Assembly: GCA_902768735.1 (NCBI GenBank)
Contig: CACXMK010000035.1
Coordinates: forward strand, 1-52,121
Origin: an uncultured Lachnospiraceae bacterium
GTDB lineage: Bacteria > Bacillota > Clostridia > Lachnospirales > Lachnospiraceae
DNA: 52,121 nt
Reading direction: 5' to 3'
Within the stretch, counting starts at the first letter, position 1, and each line of letters opens with the position of its first letter. The translations under genes and the position numbers were made by a program. The notes under the pieces are model-generated. The model was not told where the DNA came from. It saw nothing but the letters and a program-made list of their open reading frames with translations, and made no database searches. Positions 16,270 through 24,877 of the stretch are shown here, in pieces.

Positions 16270-17552
16270 TCTTTCGTCCTGCCCTTATTGGCAGCCGGTT
16301 CCGTTTTATTGACTGTCGTCTCTATCTTGCCGTCTTTCAGCTGAATGTTCAAAACACTGCCGGGCAGAACCTGTTCTACGGAAGACACTGTTTTTCCATC
16401 CATGTCGCTGATAAATCCGTATCCGCCGGATAGCTTTGCAATGGGGGACCTCTGCTCCAGCCTCGCCGCGTATACCCTCATCCTTCCGGATGCATCCGCA
16501 AGCTTCCTGTCCATTCTGTTCTGCAGTCTCTCGGTGCGGTCAGCGCGAAGCCTGCACTCCCGGATCTTCCTCTCCATGGCGCTCTGCAACTTATCCTCGC
16601 ACTGCGCCGTGAACATTCTCCGGTCCCGGATCCTCGCCGCCGGTGAAAGATGCACCAGTTCTCTCCGCATGCTCTCCGTGTTCCTGCGAAGATGGGCAAT
16701 CCTGTTCTCCATATTGCCTGAAAGGCGGTCAGCGTACATGCGGACGTCCTTGCAGAACTGGTCATAGGAGAAGACCGCCAGTTCCGCAGCAGCTGACGGT
16801 GTGGGCGCTCTTAGGTCCGCTACATAATCCGTGATAACAGTGTCCGTCTCATGCCCGACCGCGGAAATAATGGGCGTACGGCATGCAAAGACAGCTTCCG
16901 CGACGATCTCTTCATTGAAAGCCCACAGGTCTTCTATGGAGCCTCCTCCTCTTCCGATGATAATGGTATCCACTCCGAGATCATCCAGCCTCCGGATCCC
17001 CTCGCAGATACTCGGTGCCGCTTCCGCTCCCTGGACGATCGCGGGATACAGGATGATCTGCAGATAGGGATTTCTTCTCAGGGAAATATGGATGATATCC
17101 TGTACCGCGGCACCGGTTGGCGCCGTTACGACGCCGAGCGTCCTGATATACCGCGGTATAGGCTTTTTGTAGAGTTCATCGAACATGCCGGATTCCTCGA
17201 GCTTCTTCTTAAGCTCTTCATATCTGGCATTTAAAAGACCGATGCCGTCCCGGATGATCCTGTCAGCATAGAGCTGGTAGCGGCCATCGCGCTCGTACAC
17301 GTCCACCGTGCCGGCGGCGATCACCTGATCTCCTTCCTGCATACGAAAAGAAAGGCCTCTGCGGCGTCCCGCGAACATGACGCAGGAAAGCGTGCCCGAG
17401 GCGTCTTTCAGAGTAAAATAGATATGGCCGGAAGAATGGTACTTGCAGTTGCTCACTTCTCCGCGCACAAGTACAGAGTGGAGAAAATAGTCCTCCGAAA
17501 ACATATTCTTGATATATCGGTTGACCTGGGATACAGAGTATACGTTTCTCAT
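16266..17552 (-). CDS. xseA: Exodeoxyribonuclease VII large subunit
   Basis: Single-strand DNA exonuclease with XseB. Residues 1-100 form an OB fold (VRGEVSNCKYHSSGHIYFTLKD), followed by the catalytic domain (GVVTAPTGAAVQDI, IIGRGGGSIEDLWAFN, SAVGHETD), a long helical region and a C-terminal SGGYGFISD segment. 428 residues, a normal length. It starts 12 bases after nusB. Confidence 0.97.
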   Translation of the reverse strand: MRNVYSVSQVNRYIKNMFSEDYFLHSVLVRGEVSNCKYHSSGHIYFTLKDASGTLSCVMFAGRRRGLSFRMQEGDQVIAAGTVDVYERDGRYQLYADRIIRDGIGLLNARYEELKKKLEESGMFDELYKKPIPRYIRTLGVVTAPTGAAVQDIIHISLRRNPYLQIILYPAIVQGAEAAPSICEGIRRLDDLGVDTIIIGRGGGSIEDLWAFNEEIVAEAVFACRTPIISAVGHETDTVITDYVADLRAPTPSAAAELAVFSYDQFCKDVRMYADRLSGNMENRIAHLRRNTESMRRELVHLSPAARIRDRRMFTAQCEDKLQSAMERKIRECRLRADRTERLQNRMDRKLADASGRMRVYAARLEQRSPIAKLSGGYGFISDMDGKTVSSVEQVLPGSVLNIQLKDGKIETTVNKTEPAANKGRTKE

Positions 17553-17564
17553 ATTCCCGTTTCT

Positions 17565-18080
17565 TTAAATTCTCCTTGTAATATAAGTCTCGCCCTTCCG
17601 TTCTGATACGCTTCCGCTTCTTGCGGACTTGCCGCCCTCGGAACCGTCGCCGGAAGCGTCGGATTTAACGCTTTTCTCTTTTCCGGATACGCCGGCAAGG
17701 ACGCCGTTGATAAACGCGCCGGAGCTGTCTTCTCCGAACCTCTTGCCGAGCTCTACTGCTTCGTTGATCGCGACGCCTGTAGGCACGTCATCGTCATAGA
17801 GGATCTCATAAGTCCCCAGACGAAGGATCGTCAAATCGACCTTGGGAAGCCGCGCGATCGTCCAGCCCTCGAGCTTATCGTCAAGAATTGCGTCGATCTC
17901 AGGGGTCTTCTCCACGATCCGTATGCACTTGCCGGTTATGTATTCTCTGTCTTTTTCAGTGACGGTCAGGTCGCCGCTGTCAAAAAACAGCTGCGCCTGC
18001 TCCTCCATCTCTTCCGGATCATTAAACTCCGACCTAAAGAGCAGCTTAAAGACCTGCTCTCTCAAACTCTTTCTGTTCAT
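17565..18080 (-). CDS. nusB: Transcription antitermination factor NusB
   Basis: 171 residues. It begins MNRKSLREQVFKLLFRSEFN, has LPKVDLTILRLGTYEILYDDDVPTGVAINEAVELGKRFGED in the middle and INGVLAG near the end, all NusB hallmarks. The last 35 residues are Ser-, Gly- and Lys-rich and beyond the usual fold. NusB pairs with S10 in antitermination of rRNA operons. Start chosen at 18080: GAGG lies seven bases upstream, and 12 extra in-frame codons have no ribosome site. Confidence 0.95.
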   Translation of the reverse strand: MNRKSLREQVFKLLFRSEFNDPEEMEEQAQLFFDSGDLTVTEKDREYITGKCIRIVEKTPEIDAILDDKLEGWTIARLPKVDLTILRLGTYEILYDDDVPTGVAINEAVELGKRFGEDSSGAFINGVLAGVSGKEKSVKSDASGDGSEGGKSARSGSVSERKGETYITRRI

Positions 18081-18099
18081 GAAAAGGCCTCTTTTTGTC

Positions 18100-18477
18100 T
18101 TATTCGTTAATCCCAACCCCGGCGACGCGTATGTTGATCTCTTTCGCTTCCAGGCCGGTCATATTCTCGATCGCGGTCCTGACCCTGTCCTGCACTTTGC
18201 TGCAGGTCTCGGGGATATTGTAGCCATAAACAAGCTCGATCGACAGATCCGCCTCGACGCCGTCCTTGCTGACTTCCACCTTGACAGACTTGCCAAGCTT
18301 CTTCATTCCGCCTTTGCTGACGGTATCCATGTCCATTCCCCCGGCCATACCGGAGACACCTTCCACTTCCATCGCCGCAAATGCTGCGATGAGCGCTACT
18401 ACATCGTCAGCGATCTTCACTGTGCCGATATCCGCAGCGTCACTATATCTCTCAGCTATGTTCTTTTCCTGTGCCAT
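18100..18477 (-). CDS. Asp23/Gls24 family envelope-stress protein
   Basis: 125 residues of the Asp23/Gls24 (YloU/YqhY) family: GTVKIADDVVALIAAFAAMEVEGVSGMAGG, then LGKSVKVEVSKDGVEADLSIELVYGYNIPE. Start at 18477 fixed by GGGAGG five bases upstream; 24 in-frame codons before it have no support. In Firmicutes this paralogue sits before nusB and has been linked to fatty-acid or membrane homeostasis, which I infer here only from position. Confidence 0.93.
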   Translation of the reverse strand: MAQEKNIAERYSDAADIGTVKIADDVVALIAAFAAMEVEGVSGMAGGMDMDTVSKGGMKKLGKSVKVEVSKDGVEADLSIELVYGYNIPETCSKVQDRVRTAIENMTGLEAKEINIRVAGVGINE

Positions 18478-18552
18478 AACAGCCTCCCGTATAAAAACAT
18501 GATCTTTAAACGCGGTCTTATGCAATGTAAATATCTGCATATACACCACAAT

Positions 18553-18581
18553 ATGATAGCAGATTCTGCCCTTTTTGCCTA
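18553..18581 (-). promoter_or_regulatory. Candidate promoter of the asp23-nusB-recN operon
   Basis: Minus strand TAGGCA, 17 bases, TATCAT, with a TG two bases before the -10. The -35 is weak. It is placed just after the prfC stop region and no terminator is visible between, so read-through from prfC is possible. Confidence 0.35.
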
Positions 18582-18584
18582 TAG

Positions 18585-20177
18585 TCAGCCACGGGAAAAT
18601 TCCGCCAGCTCAAGTCCGTCGTTCCTGTCCAAAACCATCTGCACGGACCAGGGATTGATGAAGAGCAGAAGGGGATTGCCTTTAAGGTCCTCGATCCGCT
18701 TCATATCCGTAGTTCCTGTGATGCGCATCACGTCAGTATCGCATTTGGTGATCCAGCGGATGTGCTCATAGGGGAGCGCCTCCAGGATGATGTCCACGTT
18801 GTACTCGCTCTTTAACCGGAACTGAAGTACATCGAACTGCAGCATGCCGACCACGCCGCAGATGATCTCTTCCATTCCCGTATGGAGTTCCCTGAAGATC
18901 TGGATCGCTCCTTCCTGGGCGATCTGTTTGATCCCCTTTACGAACTGGTCCCTCTTCATGGTATCCACCTGTCGTACCCTTGCGAAATGCTCGGGTGCGA
19001 AGGTCGGAATCCCCTCGTAGCGGAAACTCGCCTTCGGCGTGCAGAAAGTATCTCCGATCGAGTACAGACCCGGATCGAAGATTCCGATAATATCTCCGGC
19101 ATAGGCTTCGGAAAGGATCTTCCTGTCGCTTGCCATAAGCTGCTGCGGCTGGGAAAGCCTCTGCACCCTTCCGCTCTGCACATGCTTGACGTCCATGGCG
19201 ATATCATATTTTCCGGAGCAGATGCGGATGAACGCGACCCTGTCCCTGTGAGCCTTGTTCATGTTTGCCTGGATCTTGAACACGAACGCTGAGAATTCGT
19301 CCTCGACAGGATCAATGGGGCCCTGCTCCGTCATGCGTGCGGACGGCGAAGGCGCCATCTCCAAAAAGTGCCTGAGAAAGATCTCCACACCAAAGTTATT
19401 GAGTGCCGAGCCAAAAAACACAGGCGTCAGCATTCCGGCCCGCACGGCCGCCAGATCAAATCCCGCGCTCGCGCCATCGAGCAGCTCCACTTCCTCTCGA
19501 AGCTGTTCCGCTGCGCTCTCACCGAGCTCCCCAAGGATCTTCTCCTCGTCATCCAGAGAGATCCTGGTCTCCGTTCCTTCCCGTGTGCCTTTCTGGGTGT
19601 CGGCATACGTGATGACCTCGTTATTTTCCCTGTCGTAAACGCCCTTGAACGCCTTGCCGGAGCCGATTGGCCAGTTCATCGGGCATGTATCGATCCCGAG
19701 GTTCTTTTCAATGTCATCCAGAAGTTCAAACGTATCCAGGGCATCCCGGTCCATCTTATTGATGAACGTAAAGATAGGGATGTGGCGCATCGTACAGACT
19801 TTGAACAGTTTCTTTGTCTGGGGCTCCACGCCCTTGGCTCCGTCGATGACCATGACCGCAGAATCTGCCGCCATGAGCGTTCTGTAGGTATCTTCCGAGA
19901 AATCCTGGTGTCCGGGCGTATCCAGGATATTGATGCAGCATCCCTCGTATTCAAACTGCAGCACCGAACTCGTGACAGAAATACCTCTCTGTTTCTCGAT
20001 CTCCATCCAGTCCGACACCGCGTGTCTCGCGGTTGCCTTTCCCTTTACGCTTCCCGCAAGGTTGATCGCGCCACCGTATAATAAGAACTTCTCTGTCAGT
20101 GTCGTCTTTCCCGCGTCGGGGTGGGATATGATGGCAAACGTGCGCCTGCGGGCGATCTCCTGCTCAGTTGTTGTCAT
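18585..20177 (-). CDS. prfC: Peptide chain release factor 3
   Basis: GTPase that removes RF1/RF2 from the ribosome after peptide release. G1 is SHPDAGKTTLTEKFLLYGG (about 18-36), G3 DTPGHQDF, G4 NKMDRD, followed by EF-G-like domains II and III. 530 residues, normal. AGGAG lies six bases before the ATG. It follows pnp by 148 bases with a strong hairpin between. Confidence 0.97.
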   Translation of the reverse strand: MTTTEQEIARRRTFAIISHPDAGKTTLTEKFLLYGGAINLAGSVKGKATARHAVSDWMEIEKQRGISVTSSVLQFEYEGCCINILDTPGHQDFSEDTYRTLMAADSAVMVIDGAKGVEPQTKKLFKVCTMRHIPIFTFINKMDRDALDTFELLDDIEKNLGIDTCPMNWPIGSGKAFKGVYDRENNEVITYADTQKGTREGTETRISLDDEEKILGELGESAAEQLREEVELLDGASAGFDLAAVRAGMLTPVFFGSALNNFGVEIFLRHFLEMAPSPSARMTEQGPIDPVEDEFSAFVFKIQANMNKAHRDRVAFIRICSGKYDIAMDVKHVQSGRVQRLSQPQQLMASDRKILSEAYAGDIIGIFDPGLYSIGDTFCTPKASFRYEGIPTFAPEHFARVRQVDTMKRDQFVKGIKQIAQEGAIQIFRELHTGMEEIICGVVGMLQFDVLQFRLKSEYNVDIILEALPYEHIRWITKCDTDVMRITGTTDMKRIEDLKGNPLLLFINPWSVQMVLDRNDGLELAEFSRG

Positions 20178-20264
20178 TTTTATCTCCTGCTCTGTTTTGT
20201 CTCTGCGCAGCTAATACAGTACACTATTGCTGCCTTCCTGTGACCTTTTGTTTTTACATAGTGA

Positions 20265-20312
20265 ACCCGGCAAAGCCAGCGCATTTTTAACAAATGCCCT
20301 GGCCTGCCGGGT
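20265..20312 (-). terminator. Long hairpin between pnp and prfC
   Basis: A near-perfect stem of about 20 bp (ACCCGGC, GCCAG and GCATTT paired with their complements) begins 13 bases after the pnp stop. No T-run follows on either strand, so it is either an atypical terminator or a 3' stability and processing element. Confidence 0.5.
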
Positions 20313-20325
20313 CTATTGAACGAAG

Positions 20326-22437
20326 TTATTTGTTCTTTTTCTTGTTCATGTCCTTGGCAACGTCCTTCATGGAGAAGCTGAGTCTTCCCATTCTGTCCTT
20401 TCCAAGGCAGACGACAGTGACCTTGTCACCGAGCGTCAGAACGTCTTCCACATGCTCGATACGGCGGTTCGCGATCTTGGAAATGTGAACCATTCCCTCC
20501 TTGCCGGGTGCGAATTCGACAAATGCGCCGAATTCCTTGATGCTGACGACTGTGCCGTCAAGCACCTGACCCTCTTCGAACTCGGAGACGATCGTGGAGA
20601 TATACTTCTTGGCCAGCTCCATACCCTTGGCATCGTTGCCGCAGATCGAGACGCTGCCGTCGTCCTCGATATCGATCTGAACGCCGGTGCGCTTGATGAT
20701 CTCGTTGATGGTCTTGCCTCGCTGACCGACGACTTCACCGATCTTCTCGGGATCGATCTGCATGTAGTCGATCCTGGGCGCGTACTCGTTAACGCTCGGA
20801 CGGGGCTCAGCGATCGCTTCCGTCATGACACCGTTCATAATGAACTCGCGCGCTTCTTTGCATCTTGCAATAGCGCCTTCAACGATCGCCCTTGTAAGGC
20901 CGTGGATCTTGATATCCATCTGGATAGCGGTGATACCCTTGTGTGTTCCGGTCACCTTGAAATCCATATCGCCGAAGAAGTCCTCAAGGCCCTGAATATC
21001 TGTAAGGAGAACGAAATCCTCATCCGCGTCGCCTGTCACAAGGCCGCAGCTGATGCCTGCCACCTGTGCCTTGATCGGCACGCCTGCTGCCATGAGAGCC
21101 ATGCAGGACGCGCAGGTGGAAGCCATCGAAGTGGAGCCGTTAGATTCGAAAGTCTCAGAAACGGCACGGATCGAATAAGGGAATTCCTCGACAGTAGGCA
21201 GGACAGGGAGCAGCGCTCTCTCTGCCAGCGCACCGTGGCCGATCTCTCTGCGGCCGGGACCTCTGGAAACCCTTGTCTCGCCTACGGAATAAGCCGGGAA
21301 ATTATACTGGTGCACATATCTCTTCTCTGTGATGTTGGGATCAAGGCCCTCCACTCTCTGTGCCTCGGAAAGAGGCGCAAGGGTGATAACATCACAGATC
21401 TGGGTCTGTCCGCGTGTGAACATCGCGGAGCCGTGCACTCTCGGGATCAGATCGACTTCCGCTGCGAGCGGGCGGATCTGATTGAGCGCGCGGCCGTCGG
21501 GACGCTTGTGATCCTTGAGGATCATCTTGCGGACGGTCTTCTTCTGGTACTGGTAAACTGCCTCACCAAGAACAGCGAGCCACTCTTCGTTGTCAGCGAA
21601 TGCCTCTTTAAGCTTCTCGGTTACTGCCGCGATATTGTCTTCGCGGGTCTGCTTGTCATCAGTAAAGACGGCGACTTCCATCTCTGCCGGAGGAACGATC
21701 TCACGGATCGCCGCAAACAGCTCCTCGGGGATCGCGCAGCTGACATACTCTTTTTTGGCTTTTCCGCACTCTGCCGCGATCTCGTTGATCCATGCGATGA
21801 TCTTCTTGTTCTGCTCATCCGCGATATAGATGTAGCGGATCATGTCTTCTTCGGGGATCTCGTTGGCGCCCGCTTCGATCATGATCACCTTCTCAGCTGT
21901 GGAAGCGACTGTCAGCTTCAGATCGCCGAAGTCCCACTGCTCCTGGCTGGGGTTGATGACAACCTCGCCGTCCACAAGGCCGATCTGTGTAGCTGCGCAG
22001 GGGCCGTCAAAAGGGATCTCAGAGATCGTAGTAGCGAGCGAAGCGCCGATCATTGCGACCATCTCAGGTCTGCACTGGGGATCCACGCTCATGACCATGC
22101 ACTCAAGTGTCACGTCGTTTCTCATGTCCTTGGGGAACAGGGGGCGCATGGGTCTGTCGATGACACGGCTTGTAAGGATCGCGTTCTCGCTGGGCTTACC
22201 CTCTCTCTTGTTGAAGCCGCCGGGCATCTTGCCTACTGCATAGTACTTCTCGGTGTACTCGACGCTGAGGGGAAAGAAATCGATCCCGTCCCTGGGGGCC
22301 GCAGACTGTGTCGCGGTACAAAGAAGTGTTGTGTCTCCGTAGTGAATGAAAGCGCATCCGCCTGCCTGCTTGCCTACTCTGCCGATGTCAACACTCAGTG
22401 TCCTTCCGGCAAGGTCCATGGAATAAGTTTTGTACAT
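20326..22437 (-). CDS. pnp: Polyribonucleotide nucleotidyltransferase
   Basis: Phosphate-dependent 3'-5' exoribonuclease of the degradosome. Two RNase PH domains (start YKTYSMDLAGRTLSVDIG; second with RPDGRALNQIRPL and SNGSTSMASTCASCMALMAAGVP), then a KH domain (EVVGQRGKTINEIIKRTG) and an S1 domain (GTVVSIKEFGAFVEFAPGKEGMVHISKIA). 703 residues. Start at 22437 set by AAGGAG six bases upstream; 57 in-frame codons before it, Arg/Lys/Glu-rich, are leader. Confidence 0.97.
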   Translation of the reverse strand: MYKTYSMDLAGRTLSVDIGRVGKQAGGCAFIHYGDTTLLCTATQSAAPRDGIDFFPLSVEYTEKYYAVGKMPGGFNKREGKPSENAILTSRVIDRPMRPLFPKDMRNDVTLECMVMSVDPQCRPEMVAMIGASLATTISEIPFDGPCAATQIGLVDGEVVINPSQEQWDFGDLKLTVASTAEKVIMIEAGANEIPEEDMIRYIYIADEQNKKIIAWINEIAAECGKAKKEYVSCAIPEELFAAIREIVPPAEMEVAVFTDDKQTREDNIAAVTEKLKEAFADNEEWLAVLGEAVYQYQKKTVRKMILKDHKRPDGRALNQIRPLAAEVDLIPRVHGSAMFTRGQTQICDVITLAPLSEAQRVEGLDPNITEKRYVHQYNFPAYSVGETRVSRGPGRREIGHGALAERALLPVLPTVEEFPYSIRAVSETFESNGSTSMASTCASCMALMAAGVPIKAQVAGISCGLVTGDADEDFVLLTDIQGLEDFFGDMDFKVTGTHKGITAIQMDIKIHGLTRAIVEGAIARCKEAREFIMNGVMTEAIAEPRPSVNEYAPRIDYMQIDPEKIGEVVGQRGKTINEIIKRTGVQIDIEDDGSVSICGNDAKGMELAKKYISTIVSEFEEGQVLDGTVVSIKEFGAFVEFAPGKEGMVHISKIANRRIEHVEDVLTLGDKVTVVCLGKDRMGRLSFSMKDVAKDMNKKKNK

Positions 22438-22439
22438 TA

Positions 22440-22494
22440 CATTCTCCTTCTTTTCTTCTTCTCTTCTTCTTTTTTCTTCTCTTCTTCTTTTTCC
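22440..22494. repeat. Purine/pyrimidine simple-sequence tract before pnp
   Basis: About 50 bases of GAA/GAAA-type repeats (minus strand all purine) in the untranslated region between the rpsO hairpin and the pnp ribosome site. It could act as an unstructured landing site, as PNPase and RNase targets often do, or be a slippage-prone repeat. Confidence 0.7.
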
Positions 22495-22529
22495 GCCCGC
22501 TCCTGTCTCAAAAAGGAACAGGTTTCCAA

Positions 22530-22576
22530 TACGAGAAAGAGACGGCACCAGCCGTACATATGGACTGAGCCGTCTC
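22530..22576 (-). terminator. Hairpin between rpsO and pnp
   Basis: GAGACGGC (22539-22546) pairs with GCCGTCTC (22569-22576), 16 bases after the rpsO stop, followed on the minus strand by TTTCTCGT. It is probably a partial terminator or RNase processing site, as rpsO-pnp are usually one message. Confidence 0.6.
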
Positions 22577-22591
22577 TCATTACCGTATCGA

Positions 22592-22837
22592 TTACTTTCT
22601 GATACCAAGCTTCTTGATCAGTTCACGGTATCCCTCAAGGTCTGTTCTCTTGAGGTAATCAAGAAGTGCTCTGCGCTTACCGACCATCTTCTGAAGTCCT
22701 CTTGCGCTGTGGAAATCCTTCTTGTTCGCCTTCATGTGCTCAGTGAGCTCCTTGATCCTTGCGGTCAGGATAGCGATCTGAACTTCCGGTGAACCCGTGT
22801 CGCCTTCTCTCCTTTGTAAATGTGATCCGCCGTACAC
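22592..22837 (-). CDS. rpsO: Ribosomal protein S15, start region missing
   Basis: From [38 protein letters not shown]-type sequence to LIKKLGIRK the protein is a clear, intact S15 (three of four helices). The normal first ~16 residues (MISKEKK-type first helix) and the ATG are absent: an AAAGGAGAG ribosome site (22807-22815) runs straight into the Glu-Gly-Asp codons. The longest frame starts at 22903, but that ATG lies inside the promoter, upstream of the expected transcript start. The coordinate given uses the only plausible in-frame start left (GTG at 22837), which has no ribosome site. See findings. Confidence 0.6.
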   Translation of the reverse strand: MYGGSHLQRREGDTGSPEVQIAILTARIKELTEHMKANKKDFHSARGLQKMVGKRRALLDYLKRTDLEGYRELIKKLGIRK

Positions 22838-22893
22838 CGGGACCGCGCCGGAGCAGCATCGGCCTAAGTGTCGGTAGTCGTTAAACAAATGGC

Positions 22894-22922
22894 ATTTTAC
22901 CATATAATGTGTTCAGTGTAAA
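22894..22922 (-). promoter_or_regulatory. rpsO-pnp promoter
   Basis: Minus strand TTTACA, 17-base spacer, TAAAAT. The -35 adjoins the stem of the preceding terminator. The transcript would start near 22887 and carry a GC-rich leader of about 70 bases that may fold, a possible S15 autoregulatory leader. Confidence 0.8.
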
Positions 22923-22953
22923 CAGAAATATCTCACAATCACAGATATTTCTG
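22917..22953 (-). terminator. Terminator after ribF
   Basis: Perfect 11-bp stem CAGAAATATCT / AGATATTTCTG with a nine-base loop, eight bases after the ribF stop. The short T-run is shared with the rpsO -35 box. Confidence 0.65.
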
Positions 22954-22961
22954 ATCATGTT

Positions 22962-23885
22962 TTATCGGATCCCGTGATAGACCGCGCCGGCACGGATATC
23001 TTCTTCCATCGTACTTTTGAGCTCGTCGATCCCGGAAAACTGTTTCTCAGGTCTCCTGAATGTCAAAAGCCCGACTTCCGCTGTCTCTCCATACAGATCG
23101 CCCGAAAAATTATAGAGATATGTCTCAACAGTCACCTTTGACTCCTTCGTGACAGTGGGCTTTGTGCCAATGTTGGTCATTCCCTTGAAAATCCTGCCGT
23201 CCGCTCTTACCTCGGAATAGTAGACGCCAAAGGGGGGAAGCAGTTTATCCGACGGAGGCAGCTGGTTCAGTGTGGGGATTCCTATTCTTCTTCCGAGCGC
23301 TCTCCCATGAACGATCTTTCCGGTGATTCTGTAAGCCGCTCCAAGGCAGGCTGCCGCCTCTTCCATATTGCCCTCTTCCACAAGGCTTCTGATCAGCGTG
23401 GAACTGATCACTTTGCCGTTCCGCTCTATTTTGTCGATCTTTCGCGCCTCAAACCCAAGGTGGCGGGCCAGCGAAGACATCAGCGCAAAATTGCCTTTTC
23501 CCTTTGCGCCAAAAGACAGATCTGTCCCGGCTGCCACAAATTTGGCATTCATCCTTCCGCAGAGGATATCGATCACGAAATCTTCCGGCGACGTCGCCGC
23601 CGTTTCCTTATTGAACGGAAATTCCACGAGGATATCGATCCCTAATTCCCTGAACAGCTCCCTTTTCTCTTCATTTGTCGAAAGCTCTCTCGACGGGTTC
23701 ATGCCGAAAAAGACTTCCGGAGAGGGATCGAAGGTGAAGACGGCCGCTTTGAGCCCGTCTTCTTTCTGCTTCAGGATCTCCTGCAGTAGTTTCCTGTGCC
23801 CCAGATGCAGGCCGTCGAACTTTCCGATGGCAACTGCCGTCCCTTCTTCTATCTTAAAATCTGTAGTACCTCTGATCGTCCGCAT
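22962..23885 (-). CDS. ribF: Bifunctional riboflavin kinase / FAD synthetase
   Basis: Makes FMN from riboflavin and FAD from FMN. The N-terminal nucleotidyltransferase has IGKFDGLHLGHRKLL; the C-terminal flavokinase has GRALGRRIGIPTLN and later TNIGTKPT. About 307 residues. ATG at 23885 chosen because AAAGGA lies six bases upstream; an in-frame TTG at 23900 is upstream of it. It follows truB by 42 bases, the usual order. Confidence 0.95.
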   Translation of the reverse strand: MRTIRGTTDFKIEEGTAVAIGKFDGLHLGHRKLLQEILKQKEDGLKAAVFTFDPSPEVFFGMNPSRELSTNEEKRELFRELGIDILVEFPFNKETAATSPEDFVIDILCGRMNAKFVAAGTDLSFGAKGKGNFALMSSLARHLGFEARKIDKIERNGKVISSTLIRSLVEEGNMEEAAACLGAAYRITGKIVHGRALGRRIGIPTLNQLPPSDKLLPPFGVYYSEVRADGRIFKGMTNIGTKPTVTKESKVTVETYLYNFSGDLYGETAEVGLLTFRRPEKQFSGIDELKSTMEEDIRAGAVYHGIR

Positions 23886-23927
23886 TACGGATCCTTTCAA
23901 TACTTGGCGGCTGCCGCCTCCGGGCTG

Positions 23928-24854
23928 TCAGCTGCCACTGTTAAACATTTTAATGATCTTTAGCTCATCCTTGGCAGGATCGTAACTGTACAGCGCGCAG
24001 AACTCCCCGTCCGGAGCGTACATCCTCACTTCGCATCTGCCCCCCAAAGGAGGAAGATCCGTCTGGCTGCGCCTTAGCGTATTCCCGTTTATGAGAAATT
24101 TCATAGCCTCAGGTTTCACTCTCGCGCGCGGCGCTTCTTCAAAGAAGCTGTCGACAGGACTGATATACGCAAGGATCCTTTCCGGCTCCTTTGATCTCAT
24201 GATCGCCTCCGCATCGTCGAGGATGATCGAATCGGCGAGTGTAAACTGTCCGACTCTCGTCCTTAAGAGATGTTCCATCGCACCTCCCGTGCCGAGCCGT
24301 TCTCCGATATCCTGGCACAGCGTCCGGATATATGTTCCCTTGGAACACCGGACCCTCATCGTGACACGCGGCAGTTCTATACGCGTGATCTCGATCTCGT
24401 AGACCGCGACTTCCCTTGCGGGCCTGTCAACGGTTCTCCCCTGCCTTGCCAGCTGATAAAGCCTCTTTCCGTTCACTTTCACCGCCGAATACATCGGTGG
24501 TATCTGACTGATCTTTCCTACAAATGCCGCAGCCGCTTCACGGACCGAAGCTTCTGTTACCATAGCTTTCACTTCCTCGTCGGAAATCGAGCGCAGTATC
24601 TCCCCGCTCAGATCCTGCGTATCCGTCACAATGCCCAGGCGAAGGACAGCTTCATATTCCTTGTCTCTGTCCGCGATCAGTTCGCAGAGTTTTGTCCCAT
24701 TACCCAAACATACAGGAAGCACTCCTTCCGCATCCGGATCGAGCGTTCCTGTATGGCCGATCTTCTTCATGTGCAGGATACCCCGAAGACGTGCCACAAC
24801 ATCGCTGGAAGTATATCCCGCCTCTTTATAGATTGTCATCATTCCGTGAAACAT
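23928..24854 (-). CDS. truB: tRNA pseudouridine-55 synthase TruB
   Basis: Makes pseudouridine 55 in the T-loop of tRNAs. Catalytic aspartate in GHTGTLDPDAEGVLPVCLG (about 34-52), then KVNGKRLYQLARQG and CSKGTYIRTLCQDIG. 308 residues with a C-terminal PUA-like part. GAGG lies six bases before the ATG. Confidence 0.96.
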   Translation of the reverse strand: MFHGMMTIYKEAGYTSSDVVARLRGILHMKKIGHTGTLDPDAEGVLPVCLGNGTKLCELIADRDKEYEAVLRLGIVTDTQDLSGEILRSISDEEVKAMVTEASVREAAAAFVGKISQIPPMYSAVKVNGKRLYQLARQGRTVDRPAREVAVYEIEITRIELPRVTMRVRCSKGTYIRTLCQDIGERLGTGGAMEHLLRTRVGQFTLADSIILDDAEAIMRSKEPERILAYISPVDSFFEEAPRARVKPEAMKFLINGNTLRRSQTDLPPLGGRCEVRMYAPDGEFCALYSYDPAKDELKIIKMFNSGS

Positions 24855-24877
24855 GGAGATCCTCGTCTTTTTGACCC

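Noticed and set aside
20452-22602. 716-codon open frame opposite pnp
   Set aside because: Antisense shadow caused by codon composition; no similarity, no ribosome site and it mirrors a well-known gene.
22438-22608. 57-residue Arg/Glu/Lys-rich extension of PNPase
   Set aside because: It lies in the hairpin and the purine tract between rpsO and pnp; AAGGAG precedes the normal start at 22437.
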